Translations under genes and position numbers: made by a program
NCBI RefSeq assembly: GCF_018882465.1
Contig: NZ_JACVOK010000002.1
Location: 62,001-126,000 of the forward strand
Length of the DNA stretch: 64,000 nucleotides
Source: Polynucleobacter sp. 73C-SIWE
Lineage (GTDB): Bacteria; Pseudomonadota; Gammaproteobacteria; Burkholderiales; Burkholderiaceae
Direction: 5' to 3'
Notes under the pieces: generated by a model
Told to the model about the DNA's origin: nothing
Database searches by the model: none
Seen by the model: only the letters and a program-made list of their open reading frames with translations
In this document: positions 15,197 through 24,164 of the stretch, piece by piece
How the letters are laid out: each line of letters opens with the position of its first letter
Position numbering within the stretch: the stretch's first letter is position 1

Positions 15197-16671
15197 ACGA
15201 CCTACTCAGCGTTTTCTTGAAAAATATTTTTGAGCTCAATATCAATTGGCTTTTATATATTCACTTCATATTAGTCACCTACTTTATCGGTGTCATTATT
15301 TCCGTTAGAAGACCAGTAGGTATAGCGTTTGCCTGGATTTTTATTGTGATGACTTTCCCTGTTTTGGGTATCAGTTTGTACGTTCTCATAGGCGAGCGCC
15401 CAGTTGGTCGCAAGTTGACACGAAAAATTACCCGCATGAATCGCGAGTATGAGCACATTACGGAGAAAGCATGTCAAGACTATGCCGAGGATAGGGGGCA
15501 GATACCTTTGGAGGGTAGGGCTTTAAGTCTTTTAGCGGAAGCTAAAAATGGATCTCCAGTAGTTGCCGGTAATAAGCTTGAGCTACACACCGATTCCTTA
15601 GAGATCTTGCAGTGCTTCATTGATGAAATTAATCAGGCTAAGCAAAGCTTGCATCTCGAGTTTTATATTTGGGCTCTAGGTGGATCTGCGGATCAGGTTG
15701 GTGAGGCGATGGTAGCTGCAGCCAAGAGAGGAGTGGCATGTCGCGTACTCCTGGATTCATTGGGAAGTAAAGATTGGTTTAAATCTCAATGGCCGCGACG
15801 CTTTCGTAATGCTGGTATTCAAGTAACGGAAGCCTTACCAATTCAGATTGGAAGATTCCAGTTTCGCCGAGCCGATTTACGCTTACATCGGAAAATTTTT
15901 GTAATTGATGGTGCGATTGTGTGGACAGGTAGCATGAACCTAGTAGATCCCCGTACCTTTAAACAAGACTCAGGAGTGGGTGAGTGGGTTGATGCCATGG
16001 TGCGGGTTGAGGGGCCAGTTGCTGCGCAATTCGAACTGACATTTGCTTTCGATTGGAGCGTTGATAATCCTAGCATCACCCACTTTAATGAATGTGTTCC
16101 AGCTACCTCACCCCACGAAGGTAATGTTATTGCTCAGAAACTTGCTTCTGGACCAGTTTATCGAGATGACATTCTCTATCAAGTCCTGCTCTCTGCAATT
16201 CTTGACGCTCGAGAAGAGCTCACTATTACGACTCCTTACTTTGGGCCCGATGATGGCTTGATGCAGGCGCTCATGGCGGCCGCAAGAAGGGGCGTGAATG
16301 TCACTTTAATTATTCCAAAGTTAAATGATTCAACATTAGTGGCTTGGAGTAGTAAGAGTTATTACGATGATTTATTACGATCAGGGGTGAAGATTGCAGA
16401 GTTTCATGGTGGCTTACTGCATACCAAGAGCCTATTGATTGACAAAAGAACTGCCATCTTTGGATCGGTTAACTTTGATCAAAGGAGTTTGCGTCTGAAC
16501 TTTGAGATCAGCCTCATTGTTTATAACGAGGACTTCTGCGTCAAACTCCAAAAGCTCATTAACTCTTATTTAGAGAAATCAGATTACGTTGATCTTGCTA
16601 GTTGGATAAAACGACCTCGCTGGCATCATTACCTTGAAAATGCAGCCCATCTCACTTCTCCGCTGCTTTAA
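15193..16671 (+). CDS. cls: Cardiolipin synthase, phospholipase D family
   Basis: A 492-residue membrane enzyme that joins phosphatidyl groups to make cardiolipin. Two N-terminal helices (residues about 15-65, with the LGISLYVLIGERPVG segment) are followed by two PLD catalytic domains: HRKIFVIDGAIVWTGS (HxK...D motif 1) and HTKSLLIDKRTAIFGS (motif 2). The double PLD signature and N-terminal membrane segment fit the ClsA-type layout. It overlaps the EEP gene by four bases and its stop overlaps that of the convergent CoA transferase gene. Confidence 0.95.
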   Translation: MNDLLSVFLKNIFELNINWLLYIHFILVTYFIGVIISVRRPVGIAFAWIFIVMTFPVLGISLYVLIGERPVGRKLTRKITRMNREYEHITEKACQDYAEDRGQIPLEGRALSLLAEAKNGSPVVAGNKLELHTDSLEILQCFIDEINQAKQSLHLEFYIWALGGSADQVGEAMVAAAKRGVACRVLLDSLGSKDWFKSQWPRRFRNAGIQVTEALPIQIGRFQFRRADLRLHRKIFVIDGAIVWTGSMNLVDPRTFKQDSGVGEWVDAMVRVEGPVAAQFELTFAFDWSVDNPSITHFNECVPATSPHEGNVIAQKLASGPVYRDDILYQVLLSAILDAREELTITTPYFGPDDGLMQALMAAARRGVNVTLIIPKLNDSTLVAWSSKSYYDDLLRSGVKIAEFHGGLLHTKSLLIDKRTAIFGSVNFDQRSLRLNFEISLIVYNEDFCVKLQKLINSYLEKSDYVDLASWIKRPRWHHYLENAAHLTSPLL

Positions 16672-17852
16672 ATTGCGCCACTAGCGCGCATGCTGGCGAT
16701 ATCGGCCTCTGCCAAGCCTAACTCTTTCAAAATGGAGTCAGTATGTTCACCTACAGCTGGAATAGGATCCATGCGATAGTCGTAACTGTCATTGAGTCCC
16801 GGAGGTAGTAGCGCTGCAACGGGTCCATTGGGTGTGCCAACCTCTGTAAATCGATTGCGAGCTCTCAGCTGCTCATGCTTCCAAAGGCCTTCCATATCAT
16901 TCAGATGGGCATTGGCAATCTGAGCTTTTTCTAATCTCGCAATCAGCTGTTCTGAACTCAGCTTACTAAAGCAGGTATTGATAATCTCGAGTAATTCTGA
17001 CCGTTTGTCATTACGCTTGAAATTTCGATCAAAGCGTTCATCTTTAGCGAGCGCTGGATTCTCTAAGACTATTTCGCAAAATTGCACCCATTCACGTTCA
17101 TTCTGAAGACCCAGCATGACTGTCTTACCATCACCAGCTTTGAAAGGGCCATAGGGATAAATGGTTGCATGAGACGCACCGTTTCTTGCTGGTGGGTTCG
17201 CGCCTTTGTAGGCGTAGTACATCGGAAAGCTCATCCACTCACCTAGGGCCTCTAACATGGAGATATCGATGACTGTACCCTTGCCAGTTTTTCCTCTTTG
17301 CAATAAGGCTGCCAAGATATTGGTGTAGGCATACATGCCTGCCGCAATATCGGCGATGGAGTTTCCAGCCTTGCTGGGTGTTTCGGGTGTTCCTGTAATC
17401 GAAAGAAAGCCTGCTTCACTTTGTATCAAGAGATCGTAGGCCTTTTTATCGCGATAGGGGCCGTCGTTGCCATACCCTGAAATAGCGCAGGTAATCAAAC
17501 CAGGATTTTCTTTCTGCAAAACCTCTGGACTCAGACCCATACGAGCTGCCGCACCTGGAGCAAGATTTTGAATAAAGACATCGGCAGTCTTTAGTAGGCG
17601 CTTGAGTATTGCTAAAGCTGAATCTTGTTTTAGGTCGAGGGTTAAGCTTTCTTTTGACCGATTGACCCATACAAAGTGTGATGAAAGTCCATCGACTTGA
17701 GTATCGTAGCCCCTTGCAAAATCGCCATCTCCAGGACGTTCAATTTTGATGATGCGTGCTCCTAGGTCTGCTAGCTGACGAGTGCAGAATGGGGCGGCAA
17801 TGACATGTTCTAGTGCAACAACAGTAATTCCATCAAGTGGGCGAATACTCAT
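16668..17852 (-). CDS. CaiB/BaiF (class III) CoA transferase 1
   Basis: A 394-residue CoA transferase of family III that moves CoA between carboxylic acids. Seen: the N-terminal GITVVALEHVIAAPFC and IKIERPGDGDFARGYD, AISGYGNDGPYRDKKAYDLL, and NSIADIAAG, whose Asp is the residue that forms the acyl-aspartyl anhydride. The C-terminal GEHTDSILKELGL is typical. It lies 9 bases after the acyl-CoA dehydrogenase in the same operon, suggesting that it activates the acid that the dehydrogenase then oxidises. The exact acid cannot be told from sequence. Confidence 0.92.
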   Translation of the reverse strand: MSIRPLDGITVVALEHVIAAPFCTRQLADLGARIIKIERPGDGDFARGYDTQVDGLSSHFVWVNRSKESLTLDLKQDSALAILKRLLKTADVFIQNLAPGAAARMGLSPEVLQKENPGLITCAISGYGNDGPYRDKKAYDLLIQSEAGFLSITGTPETPSKAGNSIADIAAGMYAYTNILAALLQRGKTGKGTVIDISMLEALGEWMSFPMYYAYKGANPPARNGASHATIYPYGPFKAGDGKTVMLGLQNEREWVQFCEIVLENPALAKDERFDRNFKRNDKRSELLEIINTCFSKLSSEQLIARLEKAQIANAHLNDMEGLWKHEQLRARNRFTEVGTPNGPVAALLPPGLNDSYDYRMDPIPAVGEHTDSILKELGLAEADIASMRASGAI

Positions 17853-17861
17853 AATGTTCTA

Positions 17862-19031
17862 TTAGAAAGATCTTGGTAGACCAAGAACATGCTCGGCTAT
17901 GTAGGAGTAGATCAAGTTTGTTGAGATTGGAGCTACTTGATAGAGGCGTGTTTCTCTAAATTTGCGCTCCACATCGTACTCATTGGCAAAGCCAAAGCCA
18001 CCATGGGTTTGTAAACAGACATTAGCAGCCTCCCAGGACGCTTTGGCAGCCAAGTACTTCGCCATATTTGCTTCGGGCCCACAAGGCTCATGGTTGTCGA
18101 ACAACTCACAGGCCTTAAAGCGCATGAGATTAGCCGCCTCAGTTTCGATATAGCTATCCGCAATCGGAAACTGAATACCTTGATTCTTTCCAATCGGACG
18201 ATCAAATACCACGCGATCATTCGCGTAACGCCGGGCGCGATCAATAAACCAGTAAGCATCGCCAATACATTCGGCTGCAATCAGCACACGCTCAGCATTA
18301 AGGCCATCAAGAATGTATTTAAATCCCTGGCCTTCTGTGCCAATCAGATTTTCTGCGGGTATCTCTAAGTTATCAAAGAACACTTCATTAGTTTCATGAT
18401 TCACCATATTGGCAATAGGTCTGACTTCCATGCCCTTACCAATAGCATCTGCAAGATTGACGATGAAGATCGACATCCCTTCAGATTTACGCTGCACTTC
18501 ACTAATGGGAGTGGTACGAGCGAGCAAAATCATGAGATCAGAATGTTGAATACGAGAAATCCAAACTTTCTGACCATTCACAACATATTTGTCACCCTTT
18601 TTGACAGCCGTAGTTTTTAGTTTAGTAGTGTCGGTGCCGGTAGTGGGTTCGGTAACGGCCATACTTTGTAGACGTAATTCACCACTCGCGATTTTTGGTA
18701 AGTACATTTTCTTCTGCGCATCAGACCCATGACGCAGCAAAGTGCCCATGTTGTACATCTGCCCATGACATGAGCCAGAGTTGCCGCCCGAGAAATTAAT
18801 CTCTTCCATGATGACAGAAGCTTCGGCTAAACCTAATCCAGAGCCGCCATACTCTTCTGGAATTAACGCGGCCAACCAGCCCGCTTCAGTCATTGCTTTT
18901 ACAAAGGCTTCTGGATAGCCTCGCTCGTGATCTACCCTTTGCCAGTAGGCTGAGTCGAATGTTCCGCAGAGGTCTCGTAAGGCCTCGCGCATATCCTGAT
19001 ATTGATCTGGTTTAGGAATAGGGTGATTCAT
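17862..19031 (-). CDS. Acyl-CoA dehydrogenase family protein
   Basis: A 389-residue FAD enzyme introducing a 2,3 double bond into an acyl-CoA. Seen: PEEYGGSGLGLAEASVIMEE, MAVTEPTTGTDT and YVVNGQKVWISR (FAD/substrate region), FDRPIGKNQGIQFPIAD and LQTHGGFGFANEYDVERKFR. The C-terminus reads RLYQVAPISTNLIYSYIAEH, so the Glu of the usual YEGT catalytic motif is absent; a different base or a different chemistry is possible. It is first in an operon with CoA transferase 1. Confidence 0.92.
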   Translation of the reverse strand: MNHPIPKPDQYQDMREALRDLCGTFDSAYWQRVDHERGYPEAFVKAMTEAGWLAALIPEEYGGSGLGLAEASVIMEEINFSGGNSGSCHGQMYNMGTLLRHGSDAQKKMYLPKIASGELRLQSMAVTEPTTGTDTTKLKTTAVKKGDKYVVNGQKVWISRIQHSDLMILLARTTPISEVQRKSEGMSIFIVNLADAIGKGMEVRPIANMVNHETNEVFFDNLEIPAENLIGTEGQGFKYILDGLNAERVLIAAECIGDAYWFIDRARRYANDRVVFDRPIGKNQGIQFPIADSYIETEAANLMRFKACELFDNHEPCGPEANMAKYLAAKASWEAANVCLQTHGGFGFANEYDVERKFRETRLYQVAPISTNLIYSYIAEHVLGLPRSF

Positions 19032-19171
19032 GGAGGACTCTTTTTATGGTTTATTTTGTGATTTAGGCACTAGTTTAAGCAAGATTTGAAAATCCTGGAG
19101 AATGATCAAAATCAGGCGAAAATAGCCTCATTCTGAACTGAATATTCTGTATAGATAGCTAAATAAGGGAC

Positions 19172-20389
19172 ATGAACTTTCACATGCAAAAGAATCGCCA
19201 ACAAATCCTTGCTGGAGTCAAAGTTTTAGAGTTGGGTCAACTTATTGCCGGACCCTTTGCCTCAAAGACGCTTGCTGATTTTGGAGCTGAGGTCATCAAG
19301 GTCGAGTCACCGGGCGTTGGCGACCCTTTGCGTAAGTGGCGCATGCTTCATGAGGGCACCTCAGTTTGGTGGCAGGCGCAATCGCGCAACAAGCAATCTA
19401 TCTGCTTAGATCTGCGTGTTAAAGAAGGCCAGGCAATTGCCAGAAAGTTAGCGCTTGAGGCAGATGTTGTGATTGAAAATTTTCGCCCAGGTACGCTAGA
19501 GAAGTGGGGTTTGGGCTGGGAAGAGTTACATCAAGCAAATCCAAAGTTAATTATGTTGCGCATCTCTGGTTACGGTCAGGATGGCCCAAGACGTGATGAG
19601 CCGGGTTTTGCTGCAATTGGAGAGGCGATGGCTGGTTTGCGTTATATCACTGGCCATCCAAATGAGGTGCCGGTGAGAGCGGGCGTATCACTTGGCGATA
19701 CGATCGCGGGTTTGCATGGTGCACTTGGGGTATTACTGGCCTTATACGAGCGAGATGCTCGCGGTGGCCAAGGCCAAATGATTGATGTCGCTTTGTATGA
19801 AGCGGTATTTAATTTGACTGAGAGCCTACTACCGGAGTACTCGGCTTTTGGTGCCATACGTCAGCCTGCAGGCGGCGCTTTGCCAGGCATCGCACCTTCT
19901 AATGCATATCGATGCGCTGATGGGCAGTATGTATTAATCGCCGGCAATGGAGACTCGATATACAAGCGTTTGATGGCTTTAATTGGTAGATCAGATTTGG
20001 GCGAGGATCCTACCTTGGCATTTAATGATGGCCGCGCCAGAAGGGTGGCTGAGATTGATGCGGCGATTAATGCCTGGACCCAGACTCTCACTCTTGATGA
20101 AGTGCTTAAAGGCCTGCTTGAAGCAGAAGTGCCTTCTGGCAAGATTTATACCGCCAAAGATATTGCTGAAGATCCGCATTATGAAGCTAGGGGTGTAATT
20201 GAGACTGTTCGGGCTGCTGATGGCTTAGAAGTTCAGGTTCCCGGAATTATTCCGAAGCTTTCTCAAAATCCCGGATCAATTCGTTATCGCGCTCCTACAT
20301 TAGGAGAGCATACTGATGAAGTGCTTAAATCTGCTGGCCTCACTGAAGAACAAATTACGACCCTGAAAAAATCTGGGGTTCTCGCTTAA
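19172..20389 (+). CDS. CaiB/BaiF (class III) CoA transferase 2
   Basis: A 405-residue family III CoA transferase, divergent from the dehydrogenase operon. Seen: VKVLELGQLIAGPFASK, VIKVESPGVGDPLRKWR, SQSICLDL-like dimer segment, RISGYGQDGPRRDEPGF, and GVSLGDTIAG with the catalytic Asp. The C-terminus has GEHTDEVLKSAGL. Resembles succinyl-CoA- or formyl-CoA-type dicarboxylate transferases; substrate unresolved. Start: ATG at 19172 sits close to an AAGGGA; the ATG at 19184 is an alternative. The stop overlaps the start of the next gene by one base. Confidence 0.9.
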   Translation: MNFHMQKNRQQILAGVKVLELGQLIAGPFASKTLADFGAEVIKVESPGVGDPLRKWRMLHEGTSVWWQAQSRNKQSICLDLRVKEGQAIARKLALEADVVIENFRPGTLEKWGLGWEELHQANPKLIMLRISGYGQDGPRRDEPGFAAIGEAMAGLRYITGHPNEVPVRAGVSLGDTIAGLHGALGVLLALYERDARGGQGQMIDVALYEAVFNLTESLLPEYSAFGAIRQPAGGALPGIAPSNAYRCADGQYVLIAGNGDSIYKRLMALIGRSDLGEDPTLAFNDGRARRVAEIDAAINAWTQTLTLDEVLKGLLEAEVPSGKIYTAKDIAEDPHYEARGVIETVRAADGLEVQVPGIIPKLSQNPGSIRYRAPTLGEHTDEVLKSAGLTEEQITTLKKSGVLA

Positions 20390-20892
20390 TGGATCAAGCG
20401 CTCCAGCATTTTTTCGGATGGTTTGGTTTGCCATCCGTTGGATTGCCTGCCGTATTCATCAGTGCCTTTGTTTCAGCAACATTACTCCCCGTAGGTTCCG
20501 AGCCTATTTTATTTGGGTATACCTCGCTTAACCCCGATATGTACTGGTTTGCAATCTTCGTTGCAACTATTGGCAATACGCTAGGCGGAATGTTTGATTG
20601 GTGGCTTGGATTGATCTCTCGCAATAGTTTTGAATCCCTAAAAGGTCCTACACATAGCAAAATGCAATCTTGGCTTGAAGAGCGGGGTCCTAAGATGCTT
20701 TTACTTTCTTGGCTACCCGGTTTTGGGGATCCTCTTTGTATTGCGGCTGGTTGGCTCCGCTTAGCTTGGTTTCCGTGCCTAATTTATATGTTTATTGGTA
20801 AGTTACTCCGCTACCTCACTATGACGTGGCTACTCACCTTAGTTCCAGATAGCTATTGGCACCAATTGGGACATTGGTTGCATCTGATCTAA
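20389..20892 (+). CDS. YqaA/DedA-like (VTT domain) membrane protein
   Basis: A 167-residue inner-membrane protein with about four helices and the SNARE-associated/VTT-like pattern: a short amphipathic N-terminal part, FVSATLLPVGSEPILFGY, ATIGNTLGGMFDWWLG and LLSWLPGFGDPLCIAAGWLR. It matches the YqaA branch. DedA/VTT proteins are linked to lipid scrambling and membrane homeostasis; the role of YqaA is not known. One-base overlap with the upstream CoA transferase suggests co-translation, though a functional link is not evident. Confidence 0.85.
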   Translation: MDQALQHFFGWFGLPSVGLPAVFISAFVSATLLPVGSEPILFGYTSLNPDMYWFAIFVATIGNTLGGMFDWWLGLISRNSFESLKGPTHSKMQSWLEERGPKMLLLSWLPGFGDPLCIAAGWLRLAWFPCLIYMFIGKLLRYLTMTWLLTLVPDSYWHQLGHWLHLI

Positions 20893-20945
20893 ATCTATTC
20901 GTTGTATCCTACGTTTTTATTATTTCACTCGTTGAGAATATTGAT

Positions 20946-21722
20946 ATGTCTTCTTTAAAAGGTAAAACAGCCCTGGTAACAGGATCTACTAGCGGTATTG
21001 GCTTAGGAATGGCAATTGCATTGGCTAAGCAGGGCGTTAACATCATGGTGAATGGTTTTGGTGAGAAAGATGAGGCGATCGCCAAAATCAAAGCCTGTGA
21101 TGTAGAGGTAGATTACCACGGTGCAGATATGAGCAAGCCCGCTGAGATCGCGGATCTGATTCAGCAAACTGAAAAACGTTTTGGTTCATTAGATATCTTG
21201 ATCAATAACGCTGGCATTCAATATACATCTAATGTTGAAGAGTTTCCAACAGACAAGTGGGATGCCATTATTGCGATCAACCTGAGCTCTGCATTTCATA
21301 CAACCCATCATGCGTTACCGGGTATGAAAAAAAGGAACTGGGGTCGCATTATTAATATTGCCTCTGTACATGGCTTGGTAGCTTCTACGCAAAAATCCGC
21401 TTACGTTGCAGCTAAGCATGGAATTATTGGTTTGACCAAAGTCACCGCTCTTGAGAATGCGCGAACTGGTATTACCTGTAATGCAATTTGCCCGGGCTGG
21501 GTATTGACTCCCTTGGTTCAAAAGCAGGTAGATGCAAGAGCCGAGCGAGAAGGCATTTCCAATGATGCGGCAAAGACTGCTTTGGTCTCTGAGAAGCAAC
21601 CATCTGGAGAGTTTGTGACTCCAGAGCAATTGGCTGCTTTAGCAGTATTCCTCTGCGGTCCAGATGCATCTGAAGTGCGTGGGGTAGCTTGGAATATGGA
21701 TGGTGGCTGGGCTGCGCAATAA
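20946..21722 (+). CDS. bdhA: 3-hydroxybutyrate dehydrogenase (SDR family)
   Basis: A 258-residue short-chain dehydrogenase oxidising D-3-hydroxybutyrate to acetoacetate with NAD, used to degrade stored polyhydroxybutyrate. Seen: TGSTSGIGLGMA (cofactor loop), NNAGIQ, catalytic Ser-Tyr-Lys in IASVHGLV...SAYVAAKHG, and AICPGWVLTPLVQKQ, characteristic of this enzyme. The ATG at 20946 gives the standard length; upstream in-frame codons run into the preceding gene. HMG-CoA lyase next to it points to ketone-body-type metabolism. Confidence 0.93.
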   Translation: MSSLKGKTALVTGSTSGIGLGMAIALAKQGVNIMVNGFGEKDEAIAKIKACDVEVDYHGADMSKPAEIADLIQQTEKRFGSLDILINNAGIQYTSNVEEFPTDKWDAIIAINLSSAFHTTHHALPGMKKRNWGRIINIASVHGLVASTQKSAYVAAKHGIIGLTKVTALENARTGITCNAICPGWVLTPLVQKQVDARAEREGISNDAAKTALVSEKQPSGEFVTPEQLAALAVFLCGPDASEVRGVAWNMDGGWAAQ

Positions 21723-21746
21723 GCAGACCTAGATGCTTCACCCATG

Positions 21747-21783
21747 AATGCCAGCATGTCAATCTTGCTGGCATTTTGTTTTT
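21747..21783. terminator. Intrinsic terminator between bdhA and HMG-CoA lyase
   Basis: AATGCCAGC (21747-21755) pairs with GCTGGCATT (21767-21775), followed by TTGTTTTT on the plus strand. It ends the bdhA transcript just before the stop of the convergent lyase gene. Confidence 0.8.
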
Positions 21784-21788
21784 AGACT

Positions 21789-22733
21789 TCAGCTTTGGCA
21801 GGGCGCCTCATAGATACGATCTACTTTACCCGCCATTAATAGTTGGCTTGGTAATGTGCGGCCAAACAATGATTGCAAATCTTTTGAACACGCTAATAAT
21901 GTATCGATCTGCATATTGGTTTTAAAGCCCATGAGATCTAACATGTGCACCAACTCTTCAGTACAGATGTTGCCGGTGGCTCCTGGGGCGTAAGGGCAGC
22001 CTCCTAAACCACCTAATGAGGAGTCAAAGCGATCAATGCCGCTATTGACAGCAGCAAGAGCATTGGCGAGCCCCATCCCACGGGTATTGTGGAAATGTAG
22101 CGTCCATTGCAGATTTGGATATTTGGTTTGTACTGCTTCGCAAACGGCTTGTACCTGAGCAGGATTAGCCATGCCCGTAGTGTCGCAGACGGTAATGCCG
22201 CGTACACCAGCAGCAGCAAAACGATCTATCCAGTGCATTAATTCTGGTAAAGAAGTCATGCCTGCCATGGGGCAACCAAAACTAGTGGATAGAGAAATGT
22301 TTGTAGCAGTATTGTTCGCATGGGCTAAATCAATCACAGAAGCCAGCCCTTTGAACGAGTCTTCACGACTCATTTTGAGGTTAGATTGGTTATGCGCTTC
22401 GCTCACTGACATCACTAAATTGAATTCATCCACACCAACGCTCAATGCACGCTCGGCACCCTTGAGATTCGGAATAAGGACGGTGTATTCAACACCGGGG
22501 ACTCGATCAATGCCGCGCATGACTGCCTCAGCGTCAGCAAGCATTGGAATGGCTTTAGGGCTAGTGAAGGAGGTCACTTCAATCTTGGCGTATCCAGCAC
22601 GACTTAAGCGATTGATCAGGGCAATCTTTTCCTCGGTAGGGACGAACTGACTTTCCGCCTGAAATCCATCCCGAGTGACTACCTCTTGAATGAAGATTCG
22701 TTTTGGGTTTTGGGGGGATGGGGTGCCGGTCAT
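21789..22733 (-). CDS. Hydroxymethylglutaryl-CoA lyase family protein
   Basis: A 314-residue TIM-barrel lyase that splits HMG-CoA to acetyl-CoA and acetoacetate. Seen: IQEVVTRDGFQAES (Arg-Asp active site), KIEVTSFTSPKAIPML, TLHFHNTRGMGLANALAA (metal-binding His residues) and GGLGGCPYAPGATGN with the catalytic Cys. Length normal. The closely related citramalyl-CoA lyases share these motifs, so with two family III CoA transferases nearby a C5-dicarboxylate function is an alternative. Confidence 0.9.
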   Translation of the reverse strand: MTGTPSPQNPKRIFIQEVVTRDGFQAESQFVPTEEKIALINRLSRAGYAKIEVTSFTSPKAIPMLADAEAVMRGIDRVPGVEYTVLIPNLKGAERALSVGVDEFNLVMSVSEAHNQSNLKMSREDSFKGLASVIDLAHANNTATNISLSTSFGCPMAGMTSLPELMHWIDRFAAAGVRGITVCDTTGMANPAQVQAVCEAVQTKYPNLQWTLHFHNTRGMGLANALAAVNSGIDRFDSSLGGLGGCPYAPGATGNICTEELVHMLDLMGFKTNMQIDTLLACSKDLQSLFGRTLPSQLLMAGKVDRIYEAPCQS

Positions 22734-22887
22734 ATTGAGGTGCAGATTTGATGCCCAAAGCGGGCTAAGCCTCTATTTTAAGTATGATTTCTGAAATTTT
22801 GCCTGACCAAACAAAAAAGTCAGAATAGTCTATAGTTACCTCAAAATACCGTATTTTTATTGGTTAATTTAATTATAAGGAACGCAA

Positions 22888-23466
22888 ATGGAACACACCC
22901 TACCGCAGTTGCCGTACGCTCTTGATGCTTTGGCGCCCTATATTTCTAAGGAAACTTTGGAGTATCACTATGGAAAACATCATCAGACCTACGTAACTAA
23001 TCTAAATAATTTGATTAAGGGGACTGAGTTTGAAGCTGCAACCCTTGAGGAAATTGTAAAGAAATCAGCGGGTGGTGTATTTAATAATGCCGCTCAAGTT
23101 TGGAATCATACGTTTTACTGGATGGGTATGAAGCCAAATGGAGGGGGAGCGCCTACTGGTGCATTGGCCGACGCAATCAATGCTAAGTGGGGCTCATTCG
23201 ATAAATTTAAGGAAGAGTTTACAAAGTGTGCCGTTGGCACCTTTGGATCTGGTTGGGCTTGGTTGGTTAAGAAGTCAGATGGCAGTCTGGATCTTGTTTC
23301 AACAAGCAACGCCGCCACTCCTTTGACAACTGATGCAAAACCTTTGTTGACTTGTGATGTCTGGGAGCATGCTTACTACATCGATACCCGCAATGCTCGC
23401 CCAAAATATTTGGAAAACTTTTGGAACCTGGTTAACTGGGATTTTGCTAGCAAGAATTTTGCTTAA
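22888..23466 (+). CDS. sodB: Superoxide dismutase [Fe]
   Basis: A 192-residue cytosolic enzyme that converts superoxide to peroxide and oxygen. Metal ligands: His in [11 protein letters not shown], His in QVWNHTFYW, and Asp/His in [13 protein letters not shown]. The [11 protein letters not shown] and FGSGWAWLV patterns fit the iron form. The start is preceded by TAAGGAA. It is followed 26 bases later by a PuuD-like membrane protein. The 154-base leader before it is AT-rich; I saw no confident operator there. Confidence 0.96.
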   Translation: MEHTLPQLPYALDALAPYISKETLEYHYGKHHQTYVTNLNNLIKGTEFEAATLEEIVKKSAGGVFNNAAQVWNHTFYWMGMKPNGGGAPTGALADAINAKWGSFDKFKEEFTKCAVGTFGSGWAWLVKKSDGSLDLVSTSNAATPLTTDAKPLLTCDVWEHAYYIDTRNARPKYLENFWNLVNWDFASKNFA

Positions 23467-23492
23467 TCCAAGAGATCTATAGAGAAAATTAT

Positions 23493-24086
23493 ATGACTTC
23501 AATTTTGACCTCTTTGGGACGTACTGTTTTAGCTGGTTTCGTACTTCTCATTCTTATTATCTTTGCTTTGGGTGGTAACTTTAGTTCTGCTGAACTGCCA
23601 TTCATCTTCCGCTGGTTACATGTGATGTTCGGTGTGATGTGGATTGGTTTGCTCTGGTACTTCAACTTTGTACAAATTCCTTCAATGCCAAAAATTCCTG
23701 ACGAGCAAAAGCCAGCAATTGGCAAAGTGATTGCTCCAACTGCATTGTTTTGGTTCCGTTGGGCAGCACTTCTAACCGTTGTTACAGGTGTAATCGTGGC
23801 AATCGTTAATGGCTATGCACATCAAGCCTTCACATTACAAGCCCCATTCCGCGCAATTGGTTTGGGCATGTGGATCGCCTTGGTAATGGCATTCAACGTT
23901 TGGTTCATTATTTGGCCAAATCAGAAACGTGCTCTTGGTATTGTTTCTGTTGAACCAGATGTGAAGGCAAAATCTGCACGTGTTGCAATGCTGACTTCCC
24001 GTTTGAATACAGTACTCTCAGTGCCAATGTTGTTCTTGATGGTTGCTCAGTCACACAACACAACTTGGTTTGTGATCGTTTCTTAA
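23493..24086 (+). CDS. PuuD/COG3748-like membrane protein
   Basis: A 197-residue integral membrane protein with about four to five helices. It shows FIFRWLHVMFGVMWIGLLWYFNF and FWFRWAALLTVVTGVIVA, with histidines in helices as in the N-terminal membrane domain of PuuD-type urate hydroxylases (COG3748). It has no C-terminal cytochrome c domain, which full-length PuuD carries, so urate oxidation should not be assumed. A strong terminator follows. Confidence 0.75.
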   Translation: MTSILTSLGRTVLAGFVLLILIIFALGGNFSSAELPFIFRWLHVMFGVMWIGLLWYFNFVQIPSMPKIPDEQKPAIGKVIAPTALFWFRWAALLTVVTGVIVAIVNGYAHQAFTLQAPFRAIGLGMWIALVMAFNVWFIIWPNQKRALGIVSVEPDVKAKSARVAMLTSRLNTVLSVPMLFLMVAQSHNTTWFVIVS

Positions 24087-24105
24087 TCACTTCGTTGTTA
24101 TTGAT

Positions 24106-24132
24106 AAAAAGGCCCGCATTGCGGGCCTTTTT
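24106..24132. terminator. Strong bidirectional terminator
   Basis: AAAAAGGCCCGC (24106-24117) and GCGGGCCTTTTT (24121-24132) around a three-base loop, giving T runs on both strands between two convergent genes. Confidence 0.92.
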
Positions 24133-24164
24133 ATTTCATCAACTCCAAAAGCGCAGCCATCAAA

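Noticed and set aside
23493-24086. Urate hydroxylase activity for the PuuD-like protein
   Set aside because: The C-terminal cytochrome c domain of full PuuD is absent and no purine genes are near.
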